This document shows, one piece after another, positions 31,831-40,702 of a DNA stretch of 44,491 nt. Source of the stretch: Bacteroidales bacterium UBA4345 (GTDB lineage: Bacteria; Bacteroidota; Bacteroidia; Bacteroidales; Paludibacteraceae); contig DGTD01000045.1 of the NCBI GenBank assembly GCA_002396385.1, positions 1-44,491 on the forward strand, read 5' to 3'. The notes beneath the pieces are model-generated. The model ran no database searches. It was not told the DNA's origin and was given only the letters and a program-made list of their open reading frames with translations. How positions within the stretch are numbered: position 1 is the stretch's first letter; each line of letters opens with the position of its first letter. A program made the translations under genes and the position numbers.

Positions 31831-32001
31831 AGTCTTAATCCCACCAGAAATTCCAGAATTCAACATTTCGGATGTCTTTTGCAAGTTTTTCGATGTCGTT
31901 ATGACTTTGTTCGATAATGTCGCAACAGTATTCGTACATTTCTTTTGCGGCCTTATAAGGAAAGCGAAAAAGTTCAGAATAACCCGTTAACGGGTTACAA
32001 A
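31831..32001 (-). repeat. 171-bp direct repeat, copy 2
   Basis: Matches 30585-30755 with three differences seen (30588/31834 and two later). It begins directly after the stop codon of the GH43-GH30 gene on the minus strand and stays in that gene's reading frame: after the stop the frame reads ICNPLTGYSELFRF and ends in WNFWWD-stop. No start codon is present. Confidence 0.85.
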
Positions 32002-32002
32002 T

Positions 32003-35000
32003 TTACCTGATGACTATCTTTTTAGAGAGTGTCCCCCAATTAACGATATAGATACCACGGCTGAGCGGTACTTCGGTCAAGTGTGCGGTGGTCTGGCCTT
32101 TTGCCACCACTACACCGTTTGGCTGGCAGACCGTATAGTTGGTTGCCGACGCATCCCAATCGAGCATAACAATACGCCCGTTAACAGCAAACACCTGTTG
32201 CCCGGCTTCTACCTGCTGCAGACCCGACAACGTACCTTCGGGAACTTTGGTGAACGGTACCGACACGATGCGCCATTCGCGGTGCCCGTTTTCTCCGGTT
32301 GCACCTGCCTGCCATAAGCCGACTTTTGTGCCCGATTCGGTGTGGCCGCCCTCTAAATCGAACAGTTTCCCGTTCTGCGATGACACTATCTTGAAACAGT
32401 TGTCGCCCAGGTCTTCTATCGCAAACTGTTGGCCCGCATTCTGGAAGTTGAGTGGGGCAACCTCTAACCAGTACGATCCGTTATCGGTTAGTGCCATTTT
32501 CTTACCCTCCAGAAGGGTGTAGATGTTATAGTTGCCGTTAGGCAGTTGGTCAAGATACCAGCGTTGCAGCGTATCGGCCACACAAAGTGGCGAGAGTTGC
32601 ACGGTGCTTCCACTCAACGATAGCGGCGTGGTTCCTGCCCTTGGCACTAACAGGTAGGGCGCACCGGCTGTAAAGTTCTTCAGTCCGTTGCCTGCCTCTG
32701 TCGATATTACCACAGTGGCTATTTCCAACCCTCCCATCCGATACGACAGTCGGCCATCGGTAATGGTAAGTTTGCCTGTGTTTTTGCAGTCGTAGTTCGA
32801 ATTTGTAACGTATAGCTCGGCGTTGTCGCAAGTCTTCAGTAGCGACAAGTCAACAAGCATCTCTTTTTCTGTTTTAGCCGTATTCAGCATGACTACTACA
32901 ACTTCCTCGCCCTTTGGACTGATAGCTACCAGCACGTCGTTACGTCCTGTCGACAGCAGGGTATAACCTTGCTTTATGAAGCGTGTGACTTGCATACGTA
33001 CATAGAAATTCTTGACAATGTTGTAGCTCTGCTTGGCAAAATTGCCCCTGACCAAACACCATTGGTCATTAGCCTCCTCCACGAACTGCCAGTCGACCCA
33101 GGCTTGTGGCTGCAGGTAGTTGAGGTCGTCGAACATACGCTGGGCCATGTTGAGGTTTCCCTGCAAACCGTCGCCTCCGGCACCCGTTTCCGACATCCAG
33201 AAAGGCAGTCCGGTTTCGCTGACCATATCTTTCAAGTTCACCTTTTCCATAATGTTTCCCCCATAGGTGTGCACATTGAACTGTCCGAGCATCGGCACAA
33301 TGTCGCCTTCCTTCCGGAACAGTTGCAGTTCGCCAATGGCAGTAGGCACACTGGTTTCGTCGGAAGCCGAGAGCACAGTCTTAAGGCCAGAGGCCTTCAG
33401 TTTAGGGTAGAGCACCCTGAGCAGACTGACTTGCGAGGCCGGGTCGAAGTGGCAGCCCTCCTGACCGCCATTCTCGCCCCAATAATTGGTGTTCGGCTCG
33501 TTGAACGGTTCCAGCGTCTTAAATTCTATGCCGTATACGTCTTTATAGTGTTTGCATACCTCGATAAGATAATCGGAGAACTGGCCATAGTAGGCCGGCT
33601 TCAGATTGTCGGACCCTGCATTTTTGTTGCCTGCCGAACAGCCGCTATAGGTCATCCAATAGGGAGCGGAGTTTGAAAAAGCTTCAAAAATAGCATCTTT
33701 GCGGGCGTCTCGCAGCTTCAGCATCACTTTGCGCTGTGCGGCATCGGCTGTCCAGTCGTAAGCCGCATTCTCGCCAGACTTGAATCCTTCCATTTCGGCA
33801 CGCTTGCCTTTTCCGTTGCACATGTGGCCGTTGTAGTGCGACGGATGGTCACCTCCGCCAATGTTGTAACGGAAGATGTTGTAGTTGAGTTTGTCGGGCG
33901 AGCTGAGCATGTCGACCAAGTCGTCTATTTTATCCTCGTCCCATTTTCCACACATGTTGGCCCACCAGCATAACGAAACACCCCAGCCCTCGATGGTTTG
34001 CTGGCGTGCGGCCGGATTAACACGGATTACGCTTGTAGCTGAAGGGGCGTATTTCGACAGCAGGTTGTTGTATTCCTCTTCGGTTATGTTCACCACCGAA
34101 CCGTGCCGCATTACAGAAGGAAGCTCGTAATTAGAAGGTTGTGTAAATTGGCCGGAAGACAAGTCGGAAGAAACCAGCGGATAATACCCTTTACCTCCAA
34201 AGTCGTCCAAAAAAAGGCACCACTTGTCCTCGCCGTTAAATTTGAAGCAAGTCGGACCCTCCACATAGGCTGTCTGGCTCATAGTCGAACCAATCTCGGT
34301 CCACTGTCCGAGGAGCGAATTCGACTTCTCCATAATGATGTACTTCCCCGAAGAAGGCATACCCTGCTTGTGCGCCTCGGTGGCCTCGTTCTTTTTGAAA
34401 CGGTAATAGGTGGCGCCAACCTTAATTACGGTGGCGTCTATTACACTGATGGTGTTGCCTTTGGTGTTCTTCAACTCAATCCAGACCTTGGGTTGTGAGA
34501 AAGACTTGAAATCTTTGGTCGTGCAGTAATACACACGGTGTGTGTTGTCGTTGTTGGGAACCTGTTGCGAGTTGGGAATTTTCGACGACCAAAAGACGAG
34601 GTATTCCCCGGTCTCGTCGTTATAGACCGCCTCTGGAGCCCACGTACAGCCGGCCCCGTCGGGTGCCACCCGGCACATACGCTGTTCCGACCAGTTGATA
34701 AGGTCGCCCGACTCCCACACCATTATCGACTTGCTGCCAGTGGTCTGTGCCGCCGTCCAGTTGCCGTTTCCGTATATTTTCAAGTCAGTAGCAATGACGT
34801 AGAATTTGTTACCATCGGCCGAGCGCATGATGAAGGGGTCGCGCACGCCTTTCTCGCCCAACGTCGAAGTCAACACAGGGTTGCCGTCGTTCAGGTCGCG
34901 CCAGTGCAGACCGTCACGGCTGACGGCAAAATAGATCTGTTCGCCCTGGGCCAGTCCTTCACCCTTGAAATAGGCGAAAAGGTAGGCCGTATAGTCGGCA

Positions 35001-35074
35001 GCGTCTGCCACTGCCGGCAACAGAAGGGAAAACGTTACCAACAATCTCCACAAAGATTTAGCCAAATACTTCAT
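32003..35074 (-). CDS. Secreted two-enzyme glycoside hydrolase: GH43-like plus GH30, lectin-like and T9SS domains
   Basis: A 1023-residue protein. It has a signal peptide (1-25), then a GH43-like five-blade domain (about 27-340) with RDPF (Asp79), VIDATV (Asp213) and VEGPT (Glu272) as catalytic candidates. A GH30-like TIM barrel with beta-sandwich follows (about 348-795), with acid/base Glu526 in LEPFNEPN and nucleophile Glu629 in WMSETGAGG. Next comes a ricin-B/RICIN-like region (about 805-942) and a C-terminal sorting domain (about 955-1023) ending SRGIYIVNWGTLSKKIVIR, the T9SS type. Plausible substrates are arabinogalactan or xylan side chains; exact specificity cannot be read. It should be exported and then released or anchored by T9SS. 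It has its own promoter region and is separated by a terminator from the upstream CE15 gene. Confidence 0.88.
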   Translation of the reverse strand: MKYLAKSLWRLLVTFSLLLPAVADAADYTAYLFAYFKGEGLAQGEQIYFAVSRDGLHWRDLNDGNPVLTSTLGEKGVRDPFIMRSADGNKFYVIATDLKIYGNGNWTAAQTTGSKSIMVWESGDLINWSEQRMCRVAPDGAGCTWAPEAVYNDETGEYLVFWSSKIPNSQQVPNNDNTHRVYYCTTKDFKSFSQPKVWIELKNTKGNTISVIDATVIKVGATYYRFKKNEATEAHKQGMPSSGKYIIMEKSNSLLGQWTEIGSTMSQTAYVEGPTCFKFNGEDKWCLFLDDFGGKGYYPLVSSDLSSGQFTQPSNYELPSVMRHGSVVNITEEEYNNLLSKYAPSATSVIRVNPAARQQTIEGWGVSLCWWANMCGKWDEDKIDDLVDMLSSPDKLNYNIFRYNIGGGDHPSHYNGHMCNGKGKRAEMEGFKSGENAAYDWTADAAQRKVMLKLRDARKDAIFEAFSNSAPYWMTYSGCSAGNKNAGSDNLKPAYYGQFSDYLIEVCKHYKDVYGIEFKTLEPFNEPNTNYWGENGGQEGCHFDPASQVSLLRVLYPKLKASGLKTVLSASDETSVPTAIGELQLFRKEGDIVPMLGQFNVHTYGGNIMEKVNLKDMVSETGLPFWMSETGAGGDGLQGNLNMAQRMFDDLNYLQPQAWVDWQFVEEANDQWCLVRGNFAKQSYNIVKNFYVRMQVTRFIKQGYTLLSTGRNDVLVAISPKGEEVVVVMLNTAKTEKEMLVDLSLLKTCDNAELYVTNSNYDCKNTGKLTITDGRLSYRMGGLEIATVVISTEAGNGLKNFTAGAPYLLVPRAGTTPLSLSGSTVQLSPLCVADTLQRWYLDQLPNGNYNIYTLLEGKKMALTDNGSYWLEVAPLNFQNAGQQFAIEDLGDNCFKIVSSQNGKLFDLEGGHTESGTKVGLWQAGATGENGHREWRIVSVPFTKVPEGTLSGLQQVEAGQQVFAVNGRIVMLDWDASATNYTVCQPNGVVVAKGQTTAHLTEVPLSRGIYIVNWGTLSKKIVIR

Positions 35075-35203
35075 ATGAATTATTTTTACTTAACACCAAT
35101 ACATTCTCACTTTAGCCGGTTATTTGCCACCTGCGCCTATAGTCTGAAATGATTCAAACATATAGATAAAATGTTAATTATCATTTTTTTTGAGACAGTA
35201 AAG

Positions 35204-35211
35204 CAAATATA
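35204..35211 (-). promoter_or_regulatory. -7 element of the GH43-GH30 gene promoter
   Basis: On the minus strand TATATTTG matches TAnnTTTG, with TTG about 22 bases upstream. The leader would be about 120 nt. Confidence 0.45.
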
Positions 35212-35277
35212 AGCAATAACTTTAAATTAAAAGCAACTGTTTGTAAAAACTTAAAACGTTGTCTAACAAGAATAAAA

Positions 35278-35312
35278 AAAAGTCCAAACGTGGAAAAAAC
35301 GTTTGGACTTTT
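35278..35312 (-). terminator. Strong intrinsic terminator of the CE15-like gene
   Basis: A 13-bp stem (35278-35290 with 35300-35312) with a 9-nt loop is followed on the minus strand by a long T-run. It is symmetric enough to work from both sides. It separates the CE15 gene from the GH gene. Confidence 0.9.
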
Positions 35313-35331
35313 CTTAGCGGTTACCTATTGG

Positions 35332-37494
35332 TTAGTTTTTTACCAAACGGCGTGTTACCACACCGAATGGGGTGTTCAGTTTAACATAGTAGATGCCGTT
35401 TGACAGACTGTTTACATCAACCTCCTTCTTATCTTGGTGGATGACCAGTTCGCCAACCGTATTGTAGATGTCGACTGTGTTAACGTCGCCAGTAATGTGT
35501 ATCACATTTTTGGCCGGATTAGGGTAGAAACCAACTGCAACGTTCTCCACATTGTCTGCATGGGTCTGTACACCCAGGTCTTTCGAGATAATTGAAACAT
35601 AGTCGATAAAGGCGTCGCTCTTACCATTGTCGGTTTCCATAATCAACTGGAGGGTGTGCGGATTCTTTCCTTCTGCCTCAATTTCCTTGGTAATAGCCTC
35701 AGGTGTGTTGCTCGACCAAGTGTAAGTAGCCTTTTTCTCGCCATCGAGGTAGAGAGAAACGCTTGCGTTGGTGGTAGCGTCGGCACAACCGAAAAGTTTG
35801 AAGTAGAACGGACCGTTAGCAGGGAACAAGTTAACCAGACACTGGGTCATATCTTTGTTCGCATAGTAGGCCATACCTTCAAAGTTCTCGGTGTATTCCT
35901 TTATGTACTGACCGTCTCTTTCCGGCATTTCTTCTGTTTGGATAACCAGCTCGGTCTTTTCCAACATAGTGAAGATGATGCGTTCCTTCACGTTGAAAGT
36001 CACTTCCGACGATGTAGCTGTTTCGCCTTTAACATCGGTTGCAACAATATAAATGGTGTGCTCGCCTTTCTCAGGCTGCTCGATAACGAAAGTGTACGGA
36101 GCCTTGTCGGCTGTTGCCACCTTCTCGCCGTCGAGGAAGAAGTCGACCGAGGCGATATCTTCTGGAGAAGATACTTTGGTCTCAATTTGTAAGTCTTGGT
36201 CGTTATACACCTCGGCGCTGGCAGAAGGAGAAGTTATTTTTGCAGAGAATTTACCAACACTGCTGGTTATTTCAAGCTTCTTGCCGGCCCAGTCTTCAAC
36301 CCACTTCTTATAATCGACATTAAGCGCATTTTCGCGTACTTTGGTGTCGGTTGAAGAGTTACCTTTCATGAAGCGGTCGATGAACTTCTTGCAGTTGTTG
36401 GTCTGGCTCGATGCCGCCTGGCAGTGCGAGTGGCCTTTGGCAAAATCGAAGCCGATACGGTCTTCAATACCCATTGCCTTGTAGATCTCAATAGCAGCCA
36501 TGGTAGTAGGGTAGCCCGAAGGGTCGCCTAACCATTCATAGTCTGGGTTACCAAGAACCAACACGGCACGAGGAGCAATAAGGCCTATCAGTTCGTGGTG
36601 GTCGTATGGGATTTTCGACACATTACTGTTGAAGTTGTTTTTGAAGCTCTGCATAAACCAAGAATAGTTGGTGTTGCTGATCTTCTCTACATTACCAATA
36701 GTCTCAGAAATACGCCACGAGTTAACACCACCACCACCAGACTCTTGCGCAATGGTAAGCGCGATTCGTTCATCGAGGGCACCTGCAAACAGAGCCATCT
36801 TTCCCGCATACGAACAACCTGTTACGCCAATATGTGCCACATCGGCCTTCATTTCGTTCTGCAACAGGAAGATGCCGTCGATAATACGGCTGATGCCCCA
36901 CGACCATGCGCAGTAGTCTCCGGCATTCTTTAGGTCAGGGAACATCTTATAGAAAGGAGCGTTGCCGTCTTTGTTACCGGTCATCGCATAAGTTGCCACC
37001 TGGTCGTGGTTGAACGGTATCTGTATGCACCCGCTGAAAAGGGAAGACGACAAACTACCGGTTCCACTGTTCATACCAATAACAACAGGGAACGGACCGT
37101 TTCCGCTTGGCATGCTGACCTTTGAGGTAAGTGTCAGGGTTTTGCCGTTCTCTTTTACTGTAACTGTCAGTGTACCACCCGAATAGGTTACTGTTAAATC
37201 TTTAGGAGGAGCTGGCTTTACACCAATCTCGTAATAACCAATTTCATTGATAATCTCATTACGGCGGCATCTCCAGTCGTCGAAAGTTTGGCATTCTCCG
37301 CTGCCGTCTGACCATTCAAACGGGTTCGGCAGTTTCGATACGCTTTTCAGTTGCGAAACTGAAGGCAATGGCGGTTTTGCACAGTCAGCTCCGGTGTTCT
37401 CAACATCGTACACAAATGGTAAATCAGACTCTTGCCCTACAGCCGATAGCGCCGAAAAGGCAATAGTAGCTAGTACTAGGAAATTTTTTTTCAT
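35332..37494 (-). CDS. Secreted CE15-like glucuronoyl esterase with Ig-like, CBM-like and T9SS domains
   Basis: The start chosen is the ATG at 37494 (MKKNFLVLATIAFSALSAVG), which begins a proper signal peptide; the longer frame adds 18 unlikely residues. The product is 720 residues. The esterase domain (about 40-380) has GCSYAGK with nucleophile Ser228, Glu251 in AQESGGGG, and His355 in GHSHCQ, the CE15 triad layout. CE15 enzymes cut ester links between lignin and glucuronic acid on xylan. An Ig-like domain (about 418-502), a beta-sandwich CBM-like domain (about 510-640) and a T9SS sorting domain (about 655-720, FYPNPAKNVIHI...GIYYVKL) follow. The upstream region has a 66-bp tandem repeat. 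Confidence 0.87.
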   Translation of the reverse strand: MKKNFLVLATIAFSALSAVGQESDLPFVYDVENTGADCAKPPLPSVSQLKSVSKLPNPFEWSDGSGECQTFDDWRCRRNEIINEIGYYEIGVKPAPPKDLTVTYSGGTLTVTVKENGKTLTLTSKVSMPSGNGPFPVVIGMNSGTGSLSSSLFSGCIQIPFNHDQVATYAMTGNKDGNAPFYKMFPDLKNAGDYCAWSWGISRIIDGIFLLQNEMKADVAHIGVTGCSYAGKMALFAGALDERIALTIAQESGGGGVNSWRISETIGNVEKISNTNYSWFMQSFKNNFNSNVSKIPYDHHELIGLIAPRAVLVLGNPDYEWLGDPSGYPTTMAAIEIYKAMGIEDRIGFDFAKGHSHCQAASSQTNNCKKFIDRFMKGNSSTDTKVRENALNVDYKKWVEDWAGKKLEITSSVGKFSAKITSPSASAEVYNDQDLQIETKVSSPEDIASVDFFLDGEKVATADKAPYTFVIEQPEKGEHTIYIVATDVKGETATSSEVTFNVKERIIFTMLEKTELVIQTEEMPERDGQYIKEYTENFEGMAYYANKDMTQCLVNLFPANGPFYFKLFGCADATTNASVSLYLDGEKKATYTWSSNTPEAITKEIEAEGKNPHTLQLIMETDNGKSDAFIDYVSIISKDLGVQTHADNVENVAVGFYPNPAKNVIHITGDVNTVDIYNTVGELVIHQDKKEVDVNSLSNGIYYVKLNTPFGVVTRRLVKN

Positions 37495-37510
37495 AAAAAA
37501 ATTAAATGAT

Positions 37511-37642
37511 AGTGTTATTAAATAAGAATTCTGTGTTTTTTTCAACACTATGATGGGGCATTTACTGCCTTTTGACAGTGTTGTTAAATAAGAACCATAC
37601 GATTATTTCAACATTACTATTATAAACAACCTGAAAACTAGA
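37511..37642. repeat. Two tandem 66-bp units upstream of the CE15 gene
   Basis: AGTGTTnTTAAATAAGAA occurs at 37511-37528 and 37577-37594, and TTTCAACA at 37540 and 37606, both exactly 66 bases apart. Conservation between the units is partial. The location directly upstream of the CE15 start suggests a duplicated regulatory segment. Confidence 0.6.
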
Positions 37643-37769
37643 AAACTAGATTGCGGTGTAACTGCTGTAAATTTATGAAAATTATCTATATATGACAAAC
37701 TAACAGCAAAATTTTTCAAAAAAATACTTTCCAATCGGTTCCAAGCTGGGGGTAGAGGACTTTCCCAAT

Positions 37770-37803
37770 AAAAAAGGTTCCAGGATTTTCCCCCTGAAAC
37801 CTT
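37770..37803 (-). terminator. Intrinsic terminator of the second marR gene
   Basis: An 11-bp stem (37774-37784 with 37793-37803, one G-T wobble on the minus strand) is followed on the minus strand by six T. It lies 14 bases after the stop of the gene at 37818-38297. Confidence 0.85.
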
Positions 37804-37817
37804 CTATATAATAATGT

Positions 37818-38297
37818 TTAGTCTTTTACAACCTCATATTCCTTGTTACCGCCCAAATTCATAAAGATGGTTTTCATAAGGCGTTGCACCTTGGCGATAT
37901 CTTTATCGTTCAAACCGGCCCAACCTTCTTGAAGAGCCCCGATGGTGGCCGCTTTCACTTTTTCGCGGATGGTCTCAGCTTTCGGCGTAAGATATATCTT
38001 ATTGCTGCGACGATCTGTTTTGTCGCTCTTTCTTTTGGTCAGTCCCGCTTTTTCAAGTTCGTCAAGTATGCGGGTTATACTAGGCTTGTCTTTTGCCGTG
38101 CGGTCGGCAATCTCTCTCTGTGTAACTCCGTCTTTATGCCAAAGTGTCAGCAAAACAGCAACTTGCGATGGTGTAACATCTATATTCGCTTCTTTCAATT
38201 TGAATAGGAGCGTACGATTGATGGCTTGTGTAACTTTACCGCTTAACAGCGCATAGACGATCTCTACGTCTATTTTACTTTCAATGTCTTGAATCAT
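37818..38297 (-). CDS. MarR family transcriptional regulator, second paralogue
   Basis: The 159-residue protein has the same layout as the regulator at 25556-26026: DVEIVYALLSGKVTQAINRT, DVTPSQVAVLLTLWHKDGVTQREIADRTAKDKPSITRILDELEKAGL and TDRRSNKIYLTPKA. High likeness along the whole length shows the two are recent or strongly constrained paralogues. It is monocistronic, between the CE15 gene and the OmpA-TPR gene. It may control itself or the adjacent secreted enzymes; there is no direct evidence. Confidence 0.93.
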   Translation of the reverse strand: MIQDIESKIDVEIVYALLSGKVTQAINRTLLFKLKEANIDVTPSQVAVLLTLWHKDGVTQREIADRTAKDKPSITRILDELEKAGLTKRKSDKTDRRSNKIYLTPKAETIREKVKAATIGALQEGWAGLNDKDIAKVQRLMKTIFMNLGGNKEYEVVKD

Positions 38298-38318
38298 ATT
38301 TCTGATGTGTTAGTATTG

Positions 38319-38348
38319 CAAAGATATAAAAAATTGAGGCATCAACAA
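38319..38348 (-). promoter_or_regulatory. Promoter of the second marR gene
   Basis: On the minus strand TTG (38346-38348), a 19-base spacer and TATCTTTG (38319-38326) match the Bacteroidetes pattern. An imperfect palindrome resembling TCAATA...TGTTGA lies over the -33 region and could be an operator. Confidence 0.6.
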
Positions 38349-38415
38349 TTGTATTGACTTAAACTTTTTTTTCTGGTGTCGCTATTTTCCTAGCTACTGG
38401 TAATATGCCGCACTA

Positions 38416-38448
38416 AAAAGAAAGCCCCGGACTTTATTCCAGGGCTTT
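38416..38448 (-). terminator. Intrinsic terminator of the OmpA-TPR gene
   Basis: A 10-bp stem (38421-38430 with 38439-38448) with an 8-nt loop is followed on the minus strand by CTTTTT. It lies 28 bases after the OmpA-TPR stop. Confidence 0.8.
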
Positions 38449-38476
38449 TCTATTGAGTAGGGTAGTGTTGTTTCCG

Positions 38477-40144
38477 TTAGAAAGGCAGAACTTGCGCACT
38501 TTCCTTTACACCGAGCGATTCGGCCTCTTTCAAGTATTCTTCGGCGGCATCGTAGTCACCTTCAAGCGCTGCCACTATACCACGCGCGTGGATAGCTTCA
38601 GGAAGACCTTCCGATGCGTCGAGATAGCGCTTAGCCTCTTCCAGATTGTTACGCTCTATATATGCGTTGGCCAGGTTGAGGTTGGCGACAGGGTCGTTCG
38701 GATTGAGTTTTACCGCAGTCTGCAATGCGCTCAAGAACTCGTCAGACTTCTTCGAGTACGAGAAGGCGACATCGTACATCTCACGCAGACTCAGTTTGTC
38801 CGGATTCTCCTTGATCACCTTGCGCGCCTCTTTCACCGCATAGTTCTTCACATTGAACTTGATGATGTAGAGCGTATAGCGCAACTTAGGATAAATCTCG
38901 TTTTTCAGAACGGTAGCGTTCGCTCCGGCAGCTAACATCAGCTGGTTTTCGCGGTCGTCGTCGGCATACGACTGGTTCATGGCAATCTCTTTCAACTCTT
39001 CCTTGTTCGGAATGTTCGATTTTTCAATCGCCTTGGCCAAGCCGATCCAGTTTTCAGGGGTGGCAGCCACTTTGAAGAGATGGTCTTCAAACTTGTAGGT
39101 ATCTACCAGATATTCCTTCACCGTCAGGGCGCGCATACGCGACAATTTGCGGTTGAAGTCGTACGAACCCTCAGGCGAACAATAACCATGCAGGTGAATT
39201 GAGGTTACCTCAAGCGACTTGTCGCTCTCGACCTCGTCGATAGAGTTCTTGATTTTCTCTAACTCTTTCTGGTTCTGCATAAAGTTCTTGTCTAAGTCAG
39301 CCTTGGCAAGGTGGTAGGCAATTTGGGCGTTACCCGACACTTTACGCATCTTTATCTTTTCCGACTCTGGGGTCACGTATTTAACAATTGCGTTCACCTT
39401 GTAGTGCTCCGACAGCATCATCTGAGGTTCCAGCGGATCGTTGATGAACTTCTTCTTCTTCTTCAGGTTTGGATGTGGGGTGTAGATTAAACCTCCACCC
39501 AGGTTCAGACGGCCGTCGAGCGGGAAGTTGCCCGACACACCGTTAAAGCCGTCGTCCATACCGTTCATGATGACCTCGGCTGCCAGTCGGAAGTTGCGGG
39601 TAATGTTCCAGCTGGCGTTTATGCCGCCACGGAAACCGAAGTGGAGACCCGCATGGCGCTTGTAGTCGGTAATGTACGAAAGCGAGTCACGCGTATAACC
39701 GAACGTCTGCAACGCACCTATACCGGCGAACAACTTGAGGTCGAGCGCAGTGAAATGGCGGTCGCGGAAAATAAAGTCGATAACATCGAAGGTTAAATCT
39801 CCAAAACCTTCCACGTCGCTGAACGAATAGCACTTCTTGTCGTGGTTCTCAGCAGTCGAACGGCTCTTGTTGTAGTTGTAACCCAGATTGCCCCTCCAAC
39901 CGAATATCGGATTCCATTCTTTGGCAAGTCCTAAATAAGCACCACTCGCAACCGAATTCTTATTCAAACCGAACTTATGGTGTATGTCACCATCAAGGTT
40001 CTCGTTGAACGACTGGTTGGCGAATACGTAGATGCCGTAACTCAACGCGTCTGTTTCACTCTTGTGCATAGTTGAATCTCTCTTAGCAAAAGAGGACATA
40101 CTTGCAAACACACATACTAAAAAGATAAAATACTTTTTCATCAC
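38477..40144 (-). CDS. OmpA-family outer membrane protein with TPR tail
   Basis: The 555-residue protein has a signal peptide (MMKKYFIFLVCVFASMSSFA) and an N-terminal beta-barrel (about 28-225, alternating strands such as YLGLAKEWNPIFGWRGNLGYNY and RLNLGGGLIYTPHP). An OmpA-like peptidoglycan-binding segment (about 245-345) has YCSPEGSYDFNRKLSRMRA (SPEGS at 323-327). TPR helices follow (about 440-545: ALQTAVKLNPNDPVANLNLANAYIERNNLEEAKRYLDAS). Such proteins are common abundant outer membrane proteins in Bacteroidales, anchoring the envelope. It starts at 40144 or at the adjacent ATG (40141). It is monocistronic, with its own terminator. Confidence 0.87.
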   Translation of the reverse strand: MMKKYFIFLVCVFASMSSFAKRDSTMHKSETDALSYGIYVFANQSFNENLDGDIHHKFGLNKNSVASGAYLGLAKEWNPIFGWRGNLGYNYNKSRSTAENHDKKCYSFSDVEGFGDLTFDVIDFIFRDRHFTALDLKLFAGIGALQTFGYTRDSLSYITDYKRHAGLHFGFRGGINASWNITRNFRLAAEVIMNGMDDGFNGVSGNFPLDGRLNLGGGLIYTPHPNLKKKKKFINDPLEPQMMLSEHYKVNAIVKYVTPESEKIKMRKVSGNAQIAYHLAKADLDKNFMQNQKELEKIKNSIDEVESDKSLEVTSIHLHGYCSPEGSYDFNRKLSRMRALTVKEYLVDTYKFEDHLFKVAATPENWIGLAKAIEKSNIPNKEELKEIAMNQSYADDDRENQLMLAAGANATVLKNEIYPKLRYTLYIIKFNVKNYAVKEARKVIKENPDKLSLREMYDVAFSYSKKSDEFLSALQTAVKLNPNDPVANLNLANAYIERNNLEEAKRYLDASEGLPEAIHARGIVAALEGDYDAAEEYLKEAESLGVKESAQVLPF

Positions 40145-40203
40145 AATAATTTATTATAAGGCCTATCATGCAAGAACAGAAGACCCCAACACATTTCAGA
40201 ATG

Positions 40204-40211
40204 CAAAATTA
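40204..40211 (-). promoter_or_regulatory. -7 element of the OmpA-TPR gene promoter
   Basis: On the minus strand TAATTTTG matches TAnnTTTG, 59 bases upstream of the ATG. The -33 element is not clear. Confidence 0.45.
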
Positions 40212-40607
40212 ACACTTTTTGGCTATAAAACGCACAATTTTCTCGAAATCAAGTGCAAAAATATGTTTTTTGGCATATATTGACAGTTTTTCCCACTTTT
40301 TGACAGACTTGCTCTATTTATTGGCAATTTTCGTTTGTTGCGGACCCGTTTTTTCTACTTCATTCTTCAAATTTCCAGGTATCACACAATTTTCACGGTT
40401 ACAAGCTTAGCCCAGAAAGCACAATCCGCAAAACATTCAACTTAACATAATCGCAATTATCAAACAAAATTCCATATTTGAAACTGACTATATTCTTTAA
40501 GCCTTAACTTCCCACAAGATACGATAATCTGCTGCCATATAGCGTCTGCTAGCAAAAAACTTATATATATTTTAGAAAGACGCAATCATCAGTTAAAAAC
40601 TTTATTT
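40212..40607. other. Intergenic stretch, nothing recognised
   Basis: AT-rich sequence between the OmpA-TPR promoter and the toxin-antitoxin promoter. Short open frames here have no start signals or recognisable product. Confidence 0.5.
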
Positions 40608-40673
40608 TTTGAAAACCGGAAGAAATACTATACATTTGTATTTAACATGAGTTCATTATGCACTCATGTTAAA
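40608..40673 (+). promoter_or_regulatory. Toxin-antitoxin promoter with 12-bp palindromic operator
   Basis: TTTG (40608-40611), a 19-base spacer and TACATTTG (40631-40638) are a near-perfect promoter. TTTAACATGAGT (40641-40652) and its exact complement (40662-40673) form a 12-bp inverted repeat across the expected transcript start. It lies 29 bases before the antitoxin ATG, as expected for autorepression by the antitoxin. Confidence 0.8.
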
Positions 40674-40702
40674 CATATATAACAATATATATTTACTATT
40701 TT

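Noticed and set aside
32969..33676. Long 235-codon plus-strand ORF
   Set aside because: It lies entirely inside the GH30 domain on the other strand, which has full motif support; it is a shadow frame in G+C-rich coding DNA.
37495..37548. Longer N-terminus for the CE15-like protein
   Set aside because: It would put 18 residues before a good signal peptide that starts at 37494.
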